A DNA stretch of 49,279 nt, taken from NCBI GenBank assembly GCA_017941355.1, contig JAGAWN010000225.1, positions 1 to 49,279 of the forward strand, written 5' to 3'. A model generated the notes under the pieces. That model saw only the letters and a list, made by a program, of their open reading frames with translations, had not been told where the DNA came from and made no database searches. A program made the position numbers and the translations under genes. Positions 1 to 7,617 of the stretch are shown one piece after another. Position 1 is the first letter of the stretch. The number at the start of each line of letters is the position of its first letter. This DNA comes from Ruminiclostridium sp. Its GTDB lineage: Bacteria; Bacillota; Clostridia; Oscillospirales; Ruminococcaceae.

Positions 1-26
1 AGGACGAAATGAGCTTGACATCAAGG

Positions 27-136
27 AATGTGTCCGTTGTTTAAATGCACCGCAGGCGCATTTAAACAACATCTGAAAATCTGTTTTGCAGATTTTCAGT
101 CAATAACTGCCAAAAGGCAGTTATTGAGGACACATT
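27..136. repeat. Cloverleaf palindromic element with three hairpins inside a closing stem
   Basis: Four perfect inverted repeats are nested almost without spare bases. The outer stem pairs aatgtgtcc (27-35) with ggacacatt (128-136). Inside are a 13-bp stem (36-48 with 58-70), an 11-bp stem (73-83 with 89-99) and a 12-bp stem (100-111 with 116-127). Only two bases (71-72) lie unpaired between stems. Either strand, or its RNA, could fold into a four-way junction. No open reading frame or transposase is associated. It may be a short interspersed palindromic element (MITE- or REP-like) or a structured RNA; the sequence does not decide which. It is not a simple terminator because there is no U-tract after a single hairpin. 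Confidence 0.85.
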
Positions 137-359
137 AATTATTATAACACTTTCCGTTTTATAATTCAACTGTTTTGTGAAAAATGTAATGATTTTGTAA
201 TAAATTGAATACGCGGAAAAGGGCTGAAAAAGGATCATTAGCTGTTCGGATATAATGCGGTCTTGCGCGGTTCCGGCGAAACGGTAAAACGTTTTTTGTT
301 GTACATGACTAAAGTGTGGATCGGTTTTATGTGCAGTGTGCCGAAAATGCAAAAAGCGC
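137..359. other. Gene-free AT-rich stretch
   Basis: Between the cloverleaf element and the padR promoter I see no convincing gene. Short open frames here lack a ribosome binding site and recognisable protein features. No clear promoter or terminator was found inside this stretch. Confidence 0.5.
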
Positions 360-388
360 TTGACATACTATGTCTGTCGTGGTATTAT
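360..388 (+). promoter_or_regulatory. Sigma-A-type promoter of the padR operon
   Basis: A -35 ttgaca (360-365) and a -10 tattat (383-388) are separated by exactly 17 bases. Transcription would start near 395, about 100 bases before the padR start codon. The spacer, the -10 box and the start region lie inside the large palindrome at 365-410. Confidence 0.8.
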
Positions 389-410
389 GATACTACGGCA
401 GACATAGTAT
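365..410. promoter_or_regulatory. Large palindromic operator over the padR promoter
   Basis: atactatgtctg (365-376) is repeated inverted as cagacatagtat (399-410). The pairing continues inward through 377-384 with 391-398, with two G-T wobbles, leaving a 6-base loop (385-390). ATGT/ACAT-type half-sites are known for PadR-family operators, and this one covers the spacer, the -10 box and the predicted start, so autorepression by the PadR encoded just downstream is the likely role. That role is inferred. Confidence 0.7.
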
Positions 411-492
411 CGTCTGACGTAATATCCGATACCGCCGCACCGTTATCCCTCTACAAATTCGCGGTGCGGCAATTCCGCGGGGAGGTGGGAGT

Positions 493-813
493 TTGATAAG
501 CAGCGATATAATCCGGGGTTACACCGACACGATGATACTGTTCATAGTGTCCCGCGGGGATTCCTACGGCTACGAGATATCCAAGCAGATCAAGGACATA
601 TCAGAGGACAGCTACGTCATGAAAGAAACTACGCTCTATTCGGCACTGACGCGGCTCGAAAAGAACGGCTTCATTACGTCCTATGCCGGTATCCACGACG
701 GACGCAAGCGCACATACTACAAGATCACGGAGCAGGGAACAGCCTACTACAAAGAGAAGTGCGCCGAGTGGGAGCTGACAAAGAAAGTTATCGACAAGTT
801 TATTGAAACATAA
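493..813 (+). CDS. PadR family transcriptional regulator
   Basis: A 106-residue protein with the PadR winged-helix fold: a helix-turn-helix beginning near residue 9 (TDTMILFIVSRGDSYGYEIS), the typical TLYSALTRLEKNGFI recognition helix, and a wing containing GRKRTYYKIT. It is a short PadR (PadR-s1 type) with little C-terminal dimerisation helix. The start is TTG at 493, preceded by ggaggt at 481-486. It probably binds the palindrome at 365-410 and represses its own operon. The next gene starts 15 bases downstream and encodes a HAAS-domain membrane protein, the usual partner of such small PadR regulators. The inducing signal is unknown. Confidence 0.9.
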   Translation: MISSDIIRGYTDTMILFIVSRGDSYGYEISKQIKDISEDSYVMKETTLYSALTRLEKNGFITSYAGIHDGRKRTYYKITEQGTAYYKEKCAEWELTKKVIDKFIET

Positions 814-828
814 CAGGAGGAAAAGAAA

Positions 829-1806
829 ATGGAGATCATAATGAGCTACATAGACAGCATGTTTGCGGGAGTCCCCGTGACCGATGACACCAAGCGGCTT
901 CGCGAGGACATCACCGCGAATATGTGCGACAAGTACGATGAACTGATAAAGGAAGGCAAAAGCACGAACGAGGCTATCGGAACGGTAATATCCGAGTTCG
1001 GCAATATCGACGAGGTGCTGACGGAAATGGGAGTTTCCCGCGTTCAGGCTGTCCCCGCGGCAATTCAGACCGCAGACCCTGCGCGTCCCCACGTCAAGCG
1101 TATCCGGCTTTTCGGATCGCTTGCCGGGATAGGAGCGGGGCTTATTGTCTGCGGAGCCTCGTTCGTTTCGGCACTCGCTGCCGCAAACTATTGGGGCAGA
1201 ACGTTCTCCGAATTCGGAGCGGCAGGCGTTGTTCTGCTCCTCGGCGGAATGACGATGATAATATTCGCAATGCTGGTTCGGACACGGATACTGACCGAGT
1301 GCGCAGCGCTCACACCGGAGATCAGGAACCTGCTGAAGCTGCAATATGCCGAAAACGAAAAGCATGATTTCAAGCTTAGAATGATATTCGGCGGCTTGCA
1401 GCTCGGCGCGTTCGTGATATGTATTCTTGCGGACATACCTTCGGGAAATTCGTGCAACGCGCATATATTCATGACGCTTGTGGTGGCTGCTGCATTCGCC
1501 AATGAGATGTATATAAGGCTTGTCCACAGGACTTACGGCATCGTTTTCGGGGAGCCGAAAACCCCGCTTACTTTGCGGTATTTCATTGAACTTCTCACAG
1601 TGCCGTTCCTCACTCTCGGGCAGACATTCGCCCGTTACTGTTACGATTCGTTTGGTTCAATGAGCGGCTTCGATGTGGCAGGATTCTTTGTGATCGCGTA
1701 TATGACCGCGTTTACGGTGGCGGGAATGTTCGACCGCGCGAAGAAGCGCACCGAGCAGATACTCACAAATACCGCAGTAAAAACAGAGGAGCAGACAGTC
1801 AGATGA
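829..1806 (+). CDS. HAAS-domain (DUF1700-like) polytopic membrane protein
   Basis: A 325-residue protein. Residues 1 to about 70 form a HAAS / 'permease prefix domain 1' type helical domain (VTDDTKRLREDITANMCDKY, then an EAIGTVISEFGNIDEVLTEMG segment). About six hydrophobic segments follow between residues 87 and 310, and the C-terminus is charged. HAAS domains commonly accompany PadR regulators and are thought to couple a membrane or signalling partner to them; the exact function is unknown. The start at 829 has aggaggaaaag just upstream. It forms a two-gene operon with padR and ends at a bidirectional terminator. Confidence 0.75.
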   Translation: MEIIMSYIDSMFAGVPVTDDTKRLREDITANMCDKYDELIKEGKSTNEAIGTVISEFGNIDEVLTEMGVSRVQAVPAAIQTADPARPHVKRIRLFGSLAGIGAGLIVCGASFVSALAAANYWGRTFSEFGAAGVVLLLGGMTMIIFAMLVRTRILTECAALTPEIRNLLKLQYAENEKHDFKLRMIFGGLQLGAFVICILADIPSGNSCNAHIFMTLVVAAAFANEMYIRLVHRTYGIVFGEPKTPLTLRYFIELLTVPFLTLGQTFARYCYDSFGSMSGFDVAGFFVIAYMTAFTVAGMFDRAKKRTEQILTNTAVKTEEQTVR

Positions 1807-1815
1807 TAACAAAAC

Positions 1816-1842
1816 AGCCGCTATGTGTGAAACATAGCGGCT
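1816..1842. terminator. Bidirectional intrinsic terminator
   Basis: A perfect 10-bp stem, agccgctatg (1816-1825) with catagcggct (1833-1842), has T-rich sequence after it on the plus strand (ttgttcgtt) and on the minus strand (gttttgtt). It lies between the convergent HAAS gene and araD. Confidence 0.85.
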
Positions 1843-1851
1843 TGTTCGTTA

Positions 1852-2979
1852 TCAGAATGTGAAATCCAGCGGTTCTGCCGGAGGAACGGGTTTCTTCGGA
1901 GCAGGAGGAGCTGCGGGAGTCACGGGAGCAGCAGGCGCCGCAGACATACCGGTTCTTGCCGTTACAGATCCGAATGGCGGCGTTGACGGTGCGATCCCCA
2001 CAGGATCCGGTTCCAGAGGGAGAAGATCTTCACCCGGAGCGTCCGGTTCAAGCGGCATAATATCCATACCGGAGGACATATCCGAGTCTCCGGAGGGTAC
2101 AGCCTTGTCGTCGAACTTGAAAACGTCCTCTTCCTTTTTGGGAGGTTTGTTGATAACGGGACGCGCGACTTCGCCGATCTCTGAAATGTTTTTGAGTTCA
2201 ACCGTATGGTTGCTGGGTGCTATCTGGATATCTTCCTCGCTGCTATTTGAGGCAGCAGAGGGATCCAGCGCCTTGATGCTGCCGAAGCCCTGACCGTAAT
2301 AAGCATTATCGCCGTGCTTGCGGAAATAATGCTTGTCAAGCAGAGCATCGCTGATACGCGTAAGACCGAACTGAAAGTTGGTGTTGTAAACAGCCATGTG
2401 TGCGATCTCTTCAAGAACTATCGCGTTCTCGACCGCCTTTTCCGGAGTCTCTCCCCATGTGAAGGGTCCGTGCTGAGCCACAAGGCACGCCTGGACTTCC
2501 ATTGGTCCCAGATTCCTGCGGGCGAGGGTGTCAACAATAGCGTAGCCGGTGTTCAGCTCGTAGTTCTCTGTTATCATATTTTCCTCAAGCGGCATCGTAC
2601 AGGGAACATCGCCGTAGAAGTAATCCGCGTGAGTGGTTCCGTAAGCGATGATGTCAAGACCCGCCTGCGCCCATACGGTAGCGAAGCGCGAGTGGGTATG
2701 TACTATGCCTCCGAGTTCTTCGTAAGCCTGATACAGCGCGATGTGAGTCGGGGTATCCGAAGACGGGCGGTATTCGCCCTCTACAACTGCGCCGTCCATG
2801 TTGACTACCACCATTTTATCGGGTGTAAGTTCATCATACGACACGCCGGACGGCTTTATAACGATAAGATTTTTTTCGCGGTCAATCGCGGAGACATTGC
2901 CCCATGTGAGTATAACAAGCCCGCTGTCACGGAGCTGAATGTTGGCTTTGCAGACACGTTCCTTGAGTTCTTCTAACAT
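1852..2979 (-). CDS. araD: L-ribulose-5-phosphate 4-epimerase with long C-terminal extension
   Basis: A class II aldolase-fold enzyme that interconverts L-ribulose-5-phosphate and D-xylulose-5-phosphate. Residues 1 to about 230 match AraD throughout: LTWGNVSAIDRE, KPSGVSYDEL, SSDTPTH, GGIVHTHSRFATVWAQAG (two zinc histidines), TTHADYFYGDVPCT, AQHGPF (third histidine) and LDKHYFRKHGDNAYYGQ (catalytic tyrosine). E. coli AraD ends at this last motif; here about 145 residues follow, acidic, Pro/Ala-rich and probably disordered, with a repeated PLEPD motif. The start is ATG at 2979, 15 bases inside a longer frame, because aggagg lies just before it. No other arabinose gene is nearby, so this is not part of an araBAD operon here. 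Confidence 0.9.
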   Translation of the reverse strand: MLEELKERVCKANIQLRDSGLVILTWGNVSAIDREKNLIVIKPSGVSYDELTPDKMVVVNMDGAVVEGEYRPSSDTPTHIALYQAYEELGGIVHTHSRFATVWAQAGLDIIAYGTTHADYFYGDVPCTMPLEENMITENYELNTGYAIVDTLARRNLGPMEVQACLVAQHGPFTWGETPEKAVENAIVLEEIAHMAVYNTNFQFGLTRISDALLDKHYFRKHGDNAYYGQGFGSIKALDPSAASNSSEEDIQIAPSNHTVELKNISEIGEVARPVINKPPKKEEDVFKFDDKAVPSGDSDMSSGMDIMPLEPDAPGEDLLPLEPDPVGIAPSTPPFGSVTARTGMSAAPAAPVTPAAPPAPKKPVPPAEPLDFTF

Positions 2980-3048
2980 TGCGCCCTCCTGCATGAACGA
3001 CTGTATATTCGCAGTACCGTTTTACCGGCACACATCATCACAATAATT

Positions 3049-3077
3049 ATTATACACCTAACCCGCCGATATTGCAA
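3049..3077 (-). promoter_or_regulatory. Predicted araD promoter
   Basis: On the minus strand ttgcaa (3072-3077) and tataat (3049-3054) are separated by 17 bases, about 70 bases upstream of the araD start. The -10 box is consensus and the -35 matches four of six bases. Confidence 0.65.
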
Positions 3078-3164
3078 TAATATTCCTGATTTTCTACAAT
3101 TGATTATAAAAATGTTGTAAAATTTTGGCTATTTTCACAACAAAATAATTTACATTCCGGGTGC

Positions 3165-3470
3165 TTATTTTACGCTGATGAAGAATTCCTTTTTTACGCG
3201 TCCGTTTTCGTCGAACTCAACTCCGTCAGCTTCCAGCATATCGCGCTGTGCATTCCCGCCGCCGAAAGCAAAAGCTTCCGATACCTCACCGAAACGGTTC
3301 ACCACGCGGTAACACGGGATATGAGCGGGATCCGGGTTGACGTGAAGAGCGTAACCCACGACTCTGGCAAGTCTCGGATTCCCGGCGAGCCGCGCGACCT
3401 GTCCGTAAGACGTGACTTTACCTCGGGGAATGGTCTGTACCACCGCGTATATCTGCTCAAACGTGTTCAT
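3165..3470 (-). CDS. MGMT-family single-domain DNA-binding protein (alkyltransferase-like)
   Basis: A 101-residue protein equal to the C-terminal DNA-binding domain of O6-alkylguanine-DNA alkyltransferases, without the N-terminal domain of Ogt/Ada. It has the IPRGKVTSYGQVARLAG winged-helix motif and the active-site region IPCYRVVNRFG. The alkyl-accepting cysteine of the PCHR motif is present but the following histidine is tyrosine, so it may be a minimal transferase or a damage sensor like the alkyltransferase-like proteins. Its start overlaps the end of nadE by 14 bases, so the two are probably translated from one message. The ribosome binding site is weak, which fits coupling. Confidence 0.85.
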   Translation of the reverse strand: MNTFEQIYAVVQTIPRGKVTSYGQVARLAGNPRLARVVGYALHVNPDPAHIPCYRVVNRFGEVSEAFAFGGGNAQRDMLEADGVEFDENGRVKKEFFISVK

Positions 3471-5343
3471 TTCCGTCCGCTCCGGGCAGTGAGATGTGTT
3501 CGGCTTCTTCGAGCCATGCCCGTCCCGCCGCGTCAGACGGCATTACAAATCCGCCGCGGGGTGAAAGTCCCACAGAGCCGGTAAGCACGCCGTCCGGCAG
3601 GCAGGAACGCTTGAACTGCTGCGAGAAGAAACGTTTCAGAAATACTTTGAGCCATTTCAGTACAGTCTCCGCCGGGTAATCGTCACCGAACGCGCAGCAC
3701 GCAGTTCTGAACAGCTTTTCCGGCGAATATCCGTGACGCAGCATAAAGTACAGGAAGAAGTCATGCAGTTCGTAAGGACCCACGCTGTCCTCTGTTTTCT
3801 GTGTTATCTCGCCGTTCTCTGCCGGCAGCAGTTCCGGGCTTACGGGAGTATCGAGAATGTCGTGCAGAACATCATGCAGCTGCGCATTTTCGCAGCTGTC
3901 CGCATAATACGCGACAATACGCCGTATCAGCGTTTTCGGCAGTGACGCGTTTACGCCGTAGTTGGCAATATGATCTCCCGCAAAGGTAGCCCAGCCGAGG
4001 GCAAGCTCCGAAAGGTCACCGGTGCCGACAACAAGCCCGTTCTCATCGTTGGCGATATCCATAAGCACCTGCGTGCGTTCCCGCGCCTGTGCGTTTTCAA
4101 ATGCAGTATTGTGCAGTTCCCGGACGTGTGAGATGTCGCGGAAATGCAGGTTTACGGACTCGCTGATGTCGATCTCGCGCAGGGAAGCGCCGAGCCCCTC
4201 GCAAAGCCTGTGAGCATTGCCGCGGGTACGTTCCGAGGTACCGAAGCAGGGCATGGTCACGGCGGAGATATCGGAACGCGGGCGCTCCAGCATATCCATT
4301 GTTTCAGCGCAGACGATAAGCGCAAGTGCGCTGTCAAGACCGCCGGAAATGCCGATAACGGCTTTTTTGGCACCGATGTGTCTTATGCGCTTTGCAAGTC
4401 CCTCGCACTGCATACGGATAAGCAAACCGCAGCGCTTCGCAAGTGCGTTCTCGTCCTCCGGCACAAACGGAAGTCTTGGGAATCTGCGGGACAGCACCGT
4501 GGTGTGCGGCAGCAGGCTGAATTCCCGTATTTCGCAGCAATGTGCGGGAGCGCCGCCGCCGAATCCTGCCTTGCTCCTACGTTCGCAAGCAATTGCACCG
4601 AGGTCGGTATCGGCGGTGACAAGTCCGCTCTCAAACAGCTTGCTTTCCGCGAGGATATGTCCGTTTTCGGCGATGATGTCGTGACCGGAGAACACCATGT
4701 CTGTGGTGCTTTCGCCGCTGCCCGCGGTTGCGTAAACGTAAGCGCAGGCAAGACGGGAGGACTGCGCACTTATCAGCGTTCTGCGCAGTTCCGCTCTTCC
4801 GGCAAGCTCACAGTCAGCCGACAGGCAGAGAATGATATTCGCACCGCCGATTGCGAGAAACTCCGACGGCGGTGCAACCGTTGAAAGCTCACTGCCGAAC
4901 TCGATGCCGAAGCTGAGATCCGGGTAATCCGAGCAGGTGAAAACTACCGGCTTGAAGTCATCGGTGAAGTACCTTCGCTCCTCCGCGGAAAGCTGACGTT
5001 TCGGAACAATGCCGATGATCTCGCCCTTTGTGAATACCACCGCGCAGTTTTGCAGTCTGCCGTTTGCGCGTACCGGAGCGCCGACTGCACATACGATATC
5101 GAACTGCGCGGCTGCGCCGATGATGTGTTCAAGGGCGCGCTGAGCGTCATTCAGCAGCGTACTCTGTCTGTACAGATCACCGCAGGTAGAGCCGGTAACG
5201 CAAAGTTCCGGCAGAGCGAGAACCCTTACTCCCCGCATATATGCTTCGGTAATTGCGGAAATGATGCTGCGCGCGTTGAATCCGCAGTCTCCGGGGCGTA
5301 CCTCCGGTGAGACTGCTCCGATCTTGATAAATCCGTCTTTCAT
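3457..5343 (-). CDS. nadE: Glutamine-type NAD+ synthetase, glutaminase cysteine missing
   Basis: A 628-residue two-domain NAD synthetase, which converts nicotinic acid adenine dinucleotide to NAD. The N-terminal nitrilase-fold amidase domain (to about residue 290) keeps the glutamate (LALPELCVTGSTCGDL) and lysine (GIVPKRQL) of the E-K-C triad. At the nucleophile position, normally EICEDLW, it reads EFGSELS: residue 150 is Gly (GGC) where Cys (TGC) is expected. The C-terminal synthetase domain is intact, with the ATP loop GISGGLDSALAL and VVGTGDLSELALGWATFAGD. It may therefore use free ammonia. The start is ATG at 5343, with ggaggg eight bases upstream, not the longer frame reaching 5394. It follows the HPt gene and overlaps the MGMT-like gene. 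Confidence 0.9.
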   Translation of the reverse strand: MKDGFIKIGAVSPEVRPGDCGFNARSIISAITEAYMRGVRVLALPELCVTGSTCGDLYRQSTLLNDAQRALEHIIGAAAQFDIVCAVGAPVRANGRLQNCAVVFTKGEIIGIVPKRQLSAEERRYFTDDFKPVVFTCSDYPDLSFGIEFGSELSTVAPPSEFLAIGGANIILCLSADCELAGRAELRRTLISAQSSRLACAYVYATAGSGESTTDMVFSGHDIIAENGHILAESKLFESGLVTADTDLGAIACERRSKAGFGGGAPAHCCEIREFSLLPHTTVLSRRFPRLPFVPEDENALAKRCGLLIRMQCEGLAKRIRHIGAKKAVIGISGGLDSALALIVCAETMDMLERPRSDISAVTMPCFGTSERTRGNAHRLCEGLGASLREIDISESVNLHFRDISHVRELHNTAFENAQARERTQVLMDIANDENGLVVGTGDLSELALGWATFAGDHIANYGVNASLPKTLIRRIVAYYADSCENAQLHDVLHDILDTPVSPELLPAENGEITQKTEDSVGPYELHDFFLYFMLRHGYSPEKLFRTACCAFGDDYPAETVLKWLKVFLKRFFSQQFKRSCLPDGVLTGSVGLSPRGGFVMPSDAAGRAWLEEAEHISLPGADGNEHV

Positions 5344-5362
5344 GGTATCCCTCCGTATTACA

Positions 5363-5394
5363 ATGCGCGTTCCCCACATAAGGGGAGCGCGCAT
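5363..5394 (-). other. Intercistronic hairpin before nadE
   Basis: Thirteen-base arms (5363-5375 and 5382-5394) pair with a single mismatch around a 6-base loop, between the HPt stop and the nadE ribosome binding site. No T-run follows, so a strong terminator is unlikely. An RNA-processing or partial-attenuation role is possible. Confidence 0.55.
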
Positions 5395-5411
5395 GATCGT
5401 TTATTCATGTA

Positions 5412-5756
5412 TCAGAACTTTGAGATCTCGATGAGTCTCTGCTTCTGAGCTTTGGCTTCATAGAGCATTTTGCTGTAGTCCGTGTCGGTGCGTGAACGCA
5501 GCAGCTCGGTCATTTCGCAGATAGGCTCATATATCGGCGTAAGTGAGATGTTGCCGTACATACCTTTCAGAGCGTGTGCGACTTCAAAAGCCTTGTCGAG
5601 ATCCTTTTCGGCAATGCAGCGTTCAAGTTCGTCGATACGCTCGTCGGGAAGAACGCTTTTTACAAGATCAATATAGAATTGCTCGTCGTTCAGGCATCTC
5701 GAAACGCCTTCCTGAACGTTAGCGCCGAAAGCCTTGAGATTTTCGATTGTAAGCAT
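5412..5756 (-). CDS. HPt (histidine phosphotransfer) domain protein
   Basis: A 114-residue all-helical protein consisting of one HPt domain. The phospho-accepting histidine lies in VAHALKGMYGNIS (HxxKG motif), around residue 62, followed by the usual helix EPICEMTELLR. HPt proteins relay phosphate between response-regulator receiver domains. It starts 30 bases after the gene for a REC-GGDEF-EAL protein, whose receiver domain is the obvious partner; that pairing is inferred. No sensor histidine kinase is encoded next to it. Confidence 0.85.
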   Translation of the reverse strand: MLTIENLKAFGANVQEGVSRCLNDEQFYIDLVKSVLPDERIDELERCIAEKDLDKAFEVAHALKGMYGNISLTPIYEPICEMTELLRSRTDTDYSKMLYEAKAQKQRLIEISKF

Positions 5757-5786
5757 AGTATGTCCCTTTCATGTACAGAATACAGC

Positions 5787-7481
5787 TCAGTGCTGATTTA
5801 TGGCAGCTTCGACCAGCTTCTCGAACTCCTCTTCCGGGATCGGTTTTGAGAAGTAGTAGCCCTGTATGATATCGCAGCCCAGTTTTTTCAGCAGATCGTA
5901 CTGTTCCTTTGTCTCAACGCCCTCTGCGATGACCGGGATATTGAGGAATTTAGCTATGTCGATCATAAGCTGGACCATCTTCATATCTTTTTCGTCCTCC
6001 GTGAGCTTGCGGATAAACATCATATCCAGCTTCAGAGCGTCGATAGGCAGGGCAGCCAGCATATTCAGCGATGAGTAACCGGAGCCGAAATCGTCCATTT
6101 CAACTCTGAATCCGTCCTCCCGCAGTTTCTTGACTGTTTCGATGATCTGTGAAGAGTTGTCGGTATATGCGGATTCCGTTATTTCCAGCAGATACTCGTG
6201 GGGTTCAAGCCCCTCTTCTTTTACGATCTCCAGCAGCTTCTCTTCAAGATGCGGATCGTATATATCTATTCTTGACACATTGACGGAGATCGGGATAGTT
6301 ATGCCGAACTTGTCTTTCCAGCGGCGTATCTGAGCAGCCGCTTCTTTCCATACATAGTGATCCAGCTTCTGAACAAGACCGTTCTCTTCGAACAGCGGCA
6401 CAAAGCTGCCGGGTCCCACAAGACCGTATTCCGGGTGATCCCAGCGGATAAGAGCCTCGGCGCTTGACAGCACAGGCTCGCTGCCGGTTATGTTGTATTT
6501 GGGCTGATAATAAACCTTGAACTGCCGTTCCTCAACACCGGCATCCATGTCGTTGATAAGCTTTTCGGAGTACAGCTCGCGCTCGTGCATTGTATCGTCG
6601 TACAGTGTGAAGCTTGTATTGTAGCTGTTTCTCAGAGAGTTGCAGGCGAGTGTTGCCCGGTCGAAACGCGCTTCAATGTCAATTTTTTTGTCCGCGTTTT
6701 TATAAACGCCCATTCTCAGGCTGATCCTTGAGTTGCCGGAAATTTCGGTTATCTCGGTGACTATGCGGTTGAGAAGAGCCTCGTAGCTGTCACGGTGCGA
6801 GATGTACAGGAAGAACGTATCCGCGTCGCTGCGGCAGGCGATACCGTCAGCATCGTCAAGGATCCGGTTGAGCTGACCCGCGATGCAGCTTATAACGGTG
6901 TCACCGAAGAGTCTGCCGTGCAGTTCGTTTATCAGGTGGAAACGGTTTATGTTGATAACCAGAACGTCCATAGCGGCTTCCGGATAATACTGGTCATGCC
7001 GTCTGCAATGCTGGAAGAAGAATTCCTTTGTGTACAGACCGGTAAGCGTATCGTTCTCGGTGGCACTGATAATGCTGTTGTCCTCGGCAAGTTCGATCGA
7101 ACGCCTTACACGCGCAAGAATGACCTCCGGCATATCGTAGGGCTTCGGGATAAAGTCGGCGGCGCCGAGCTGTAAGCTCTTTACTTCCGCTGTACGTTCG
7201 GAAGTAAGCACTATTACCGGGATCCGTGAAAGGTTGGGGTCGTCGTGCAGAAGTGCGAGCAGTTCGTAGCCGTCCATTTTAGGCATAATAAGGTCAAGCA
7301 GCACCATAGACAGGGTCTTTTCACGCTTTCTGATAAGTTCGAGAGCCTCCTGACCGTCCTCGGCATAGATAACGTCGTATTCTTCCTCGATTATCCTTCC
7401 GAGCAGCCGTCTGTTTACATGCTCGTCGTCCACGATGAGAACCAGTCTCCTGATCCCGTCTTTTCTTGCAGCTTCCGCCAT
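5787..7481 (-). CDS. Response regulator with degenerate GGDEF and intact EAL domain
   Basis: A 564-residue cyclic-di-GMP protein. Residues about 13-130 form a receiver domain (LIVDDEHVNRRLL, phospho-acceptor in LLDLIMPKMDGYEL, LTSERTAEV, PKPYDMPE). Residues about 140-300 are GGDEF-like but the signature is degenerate (CRSDADTFF where RxGGDEF is expected), so cyclase activity is unlikely. The EAL domain (about 310-560) is complete: SAEALIRWDHPEYGL, NVSRIDI, EITESAYTD, MDDFGSGYSSL, LKLDMMFI, EGVETKEQ and QGYYFSKP, predicting phosphodiesterase activity. The start is ATG at 7481 behind a ggagg; an earlier in-frame ATG at 7502 lacks one. The HPt gene follows 30 bases downstream. It probably heads the operon with HPt, nadE and the MGMT-like gene. 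Confidence 0.92.
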   Translation of the reverse strand: MAEAARKDGIRRLVLIVDDEHVNRRLLGRIIEEEYDVIYAEDGQEALELIRKREKTLSMVLLDLIMPKMDGYELLALLHDDPNLSRIPVIVLTSERTAEVKSLQLGAADFIPKPYDMPEVILARVRRSIELAEDNSIISATENDTLTGLYTKEFFFQHCRRHDQYYPEAAMDVLVININRFHLINELHGRLFGDTVISCIAGQLNRILDDADGIACRSDADTFFLYISHRDSYEALLNRIVTEITEISGNSRISLRMGVYKNADKKIDIEARFDRATLACNSLRNSYNTSFTLYDDTMHERELYSEKLINDMDAGVEERQFKVYYQPKYNITGSEPVLSSAEALIRWDHPEYGLVGPGSFVPLFEENGLVQKLDHYVWKEAAAQIRRWKDKFGITIPISVNVSRIDIYDPHLEEKLLEIVKEEGLEPHEYLLEITESAYTDNSSQIIETVKKLREDGFRVEMDDFGSGYSSLNMLAALPIDALKLDMMFIRKLTEDEKDMKMVQLMIDIAKFLNIPVIAEGVETKEQYDLLKKLGCDIIQGYYFSKPIPEEEFEKLVEAAINQH

Positions 7482-7555
7482 TGTTTGTTCCTCCGTAAAC
7501 ATATTGCGCAGACGGAATACAGAAAATTACCGTCTGTTATATTCAGTTATTGTAT

Positions 7556-7584
7556 ATTATAACATATTTTTCAACAGATTTCAA
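7556..7584 (-). promoter_or_regulatory. Predicted promoter of the GGDEF/EAL-HPt-nadE operon
   Basis: On the minus strand ttgaaa (7579-7584) and tataat (7556-7561) are 17 bases apart. The leader of about 65 bases contains a 7-bp inverted repeat (7509-7515 with 7530-7536). Confidence 0.7.
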
Positions 7585-7617
7585 GTATTTTAATGAAAAA
7601 AGACGATTTTTAAGCCT

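Noticed and set aside
27-136. Simple rho-independent terminator
   Set aside because: Three hairpins and a closing stem, with no U-tract after a single stem, do not fit a terminator.
601-1527. Minus-strand frame of 308 residues opposite padR and the HAAS gene
   Set aside because: Antisense to two real genes with good start signals; composition is not protein-like.
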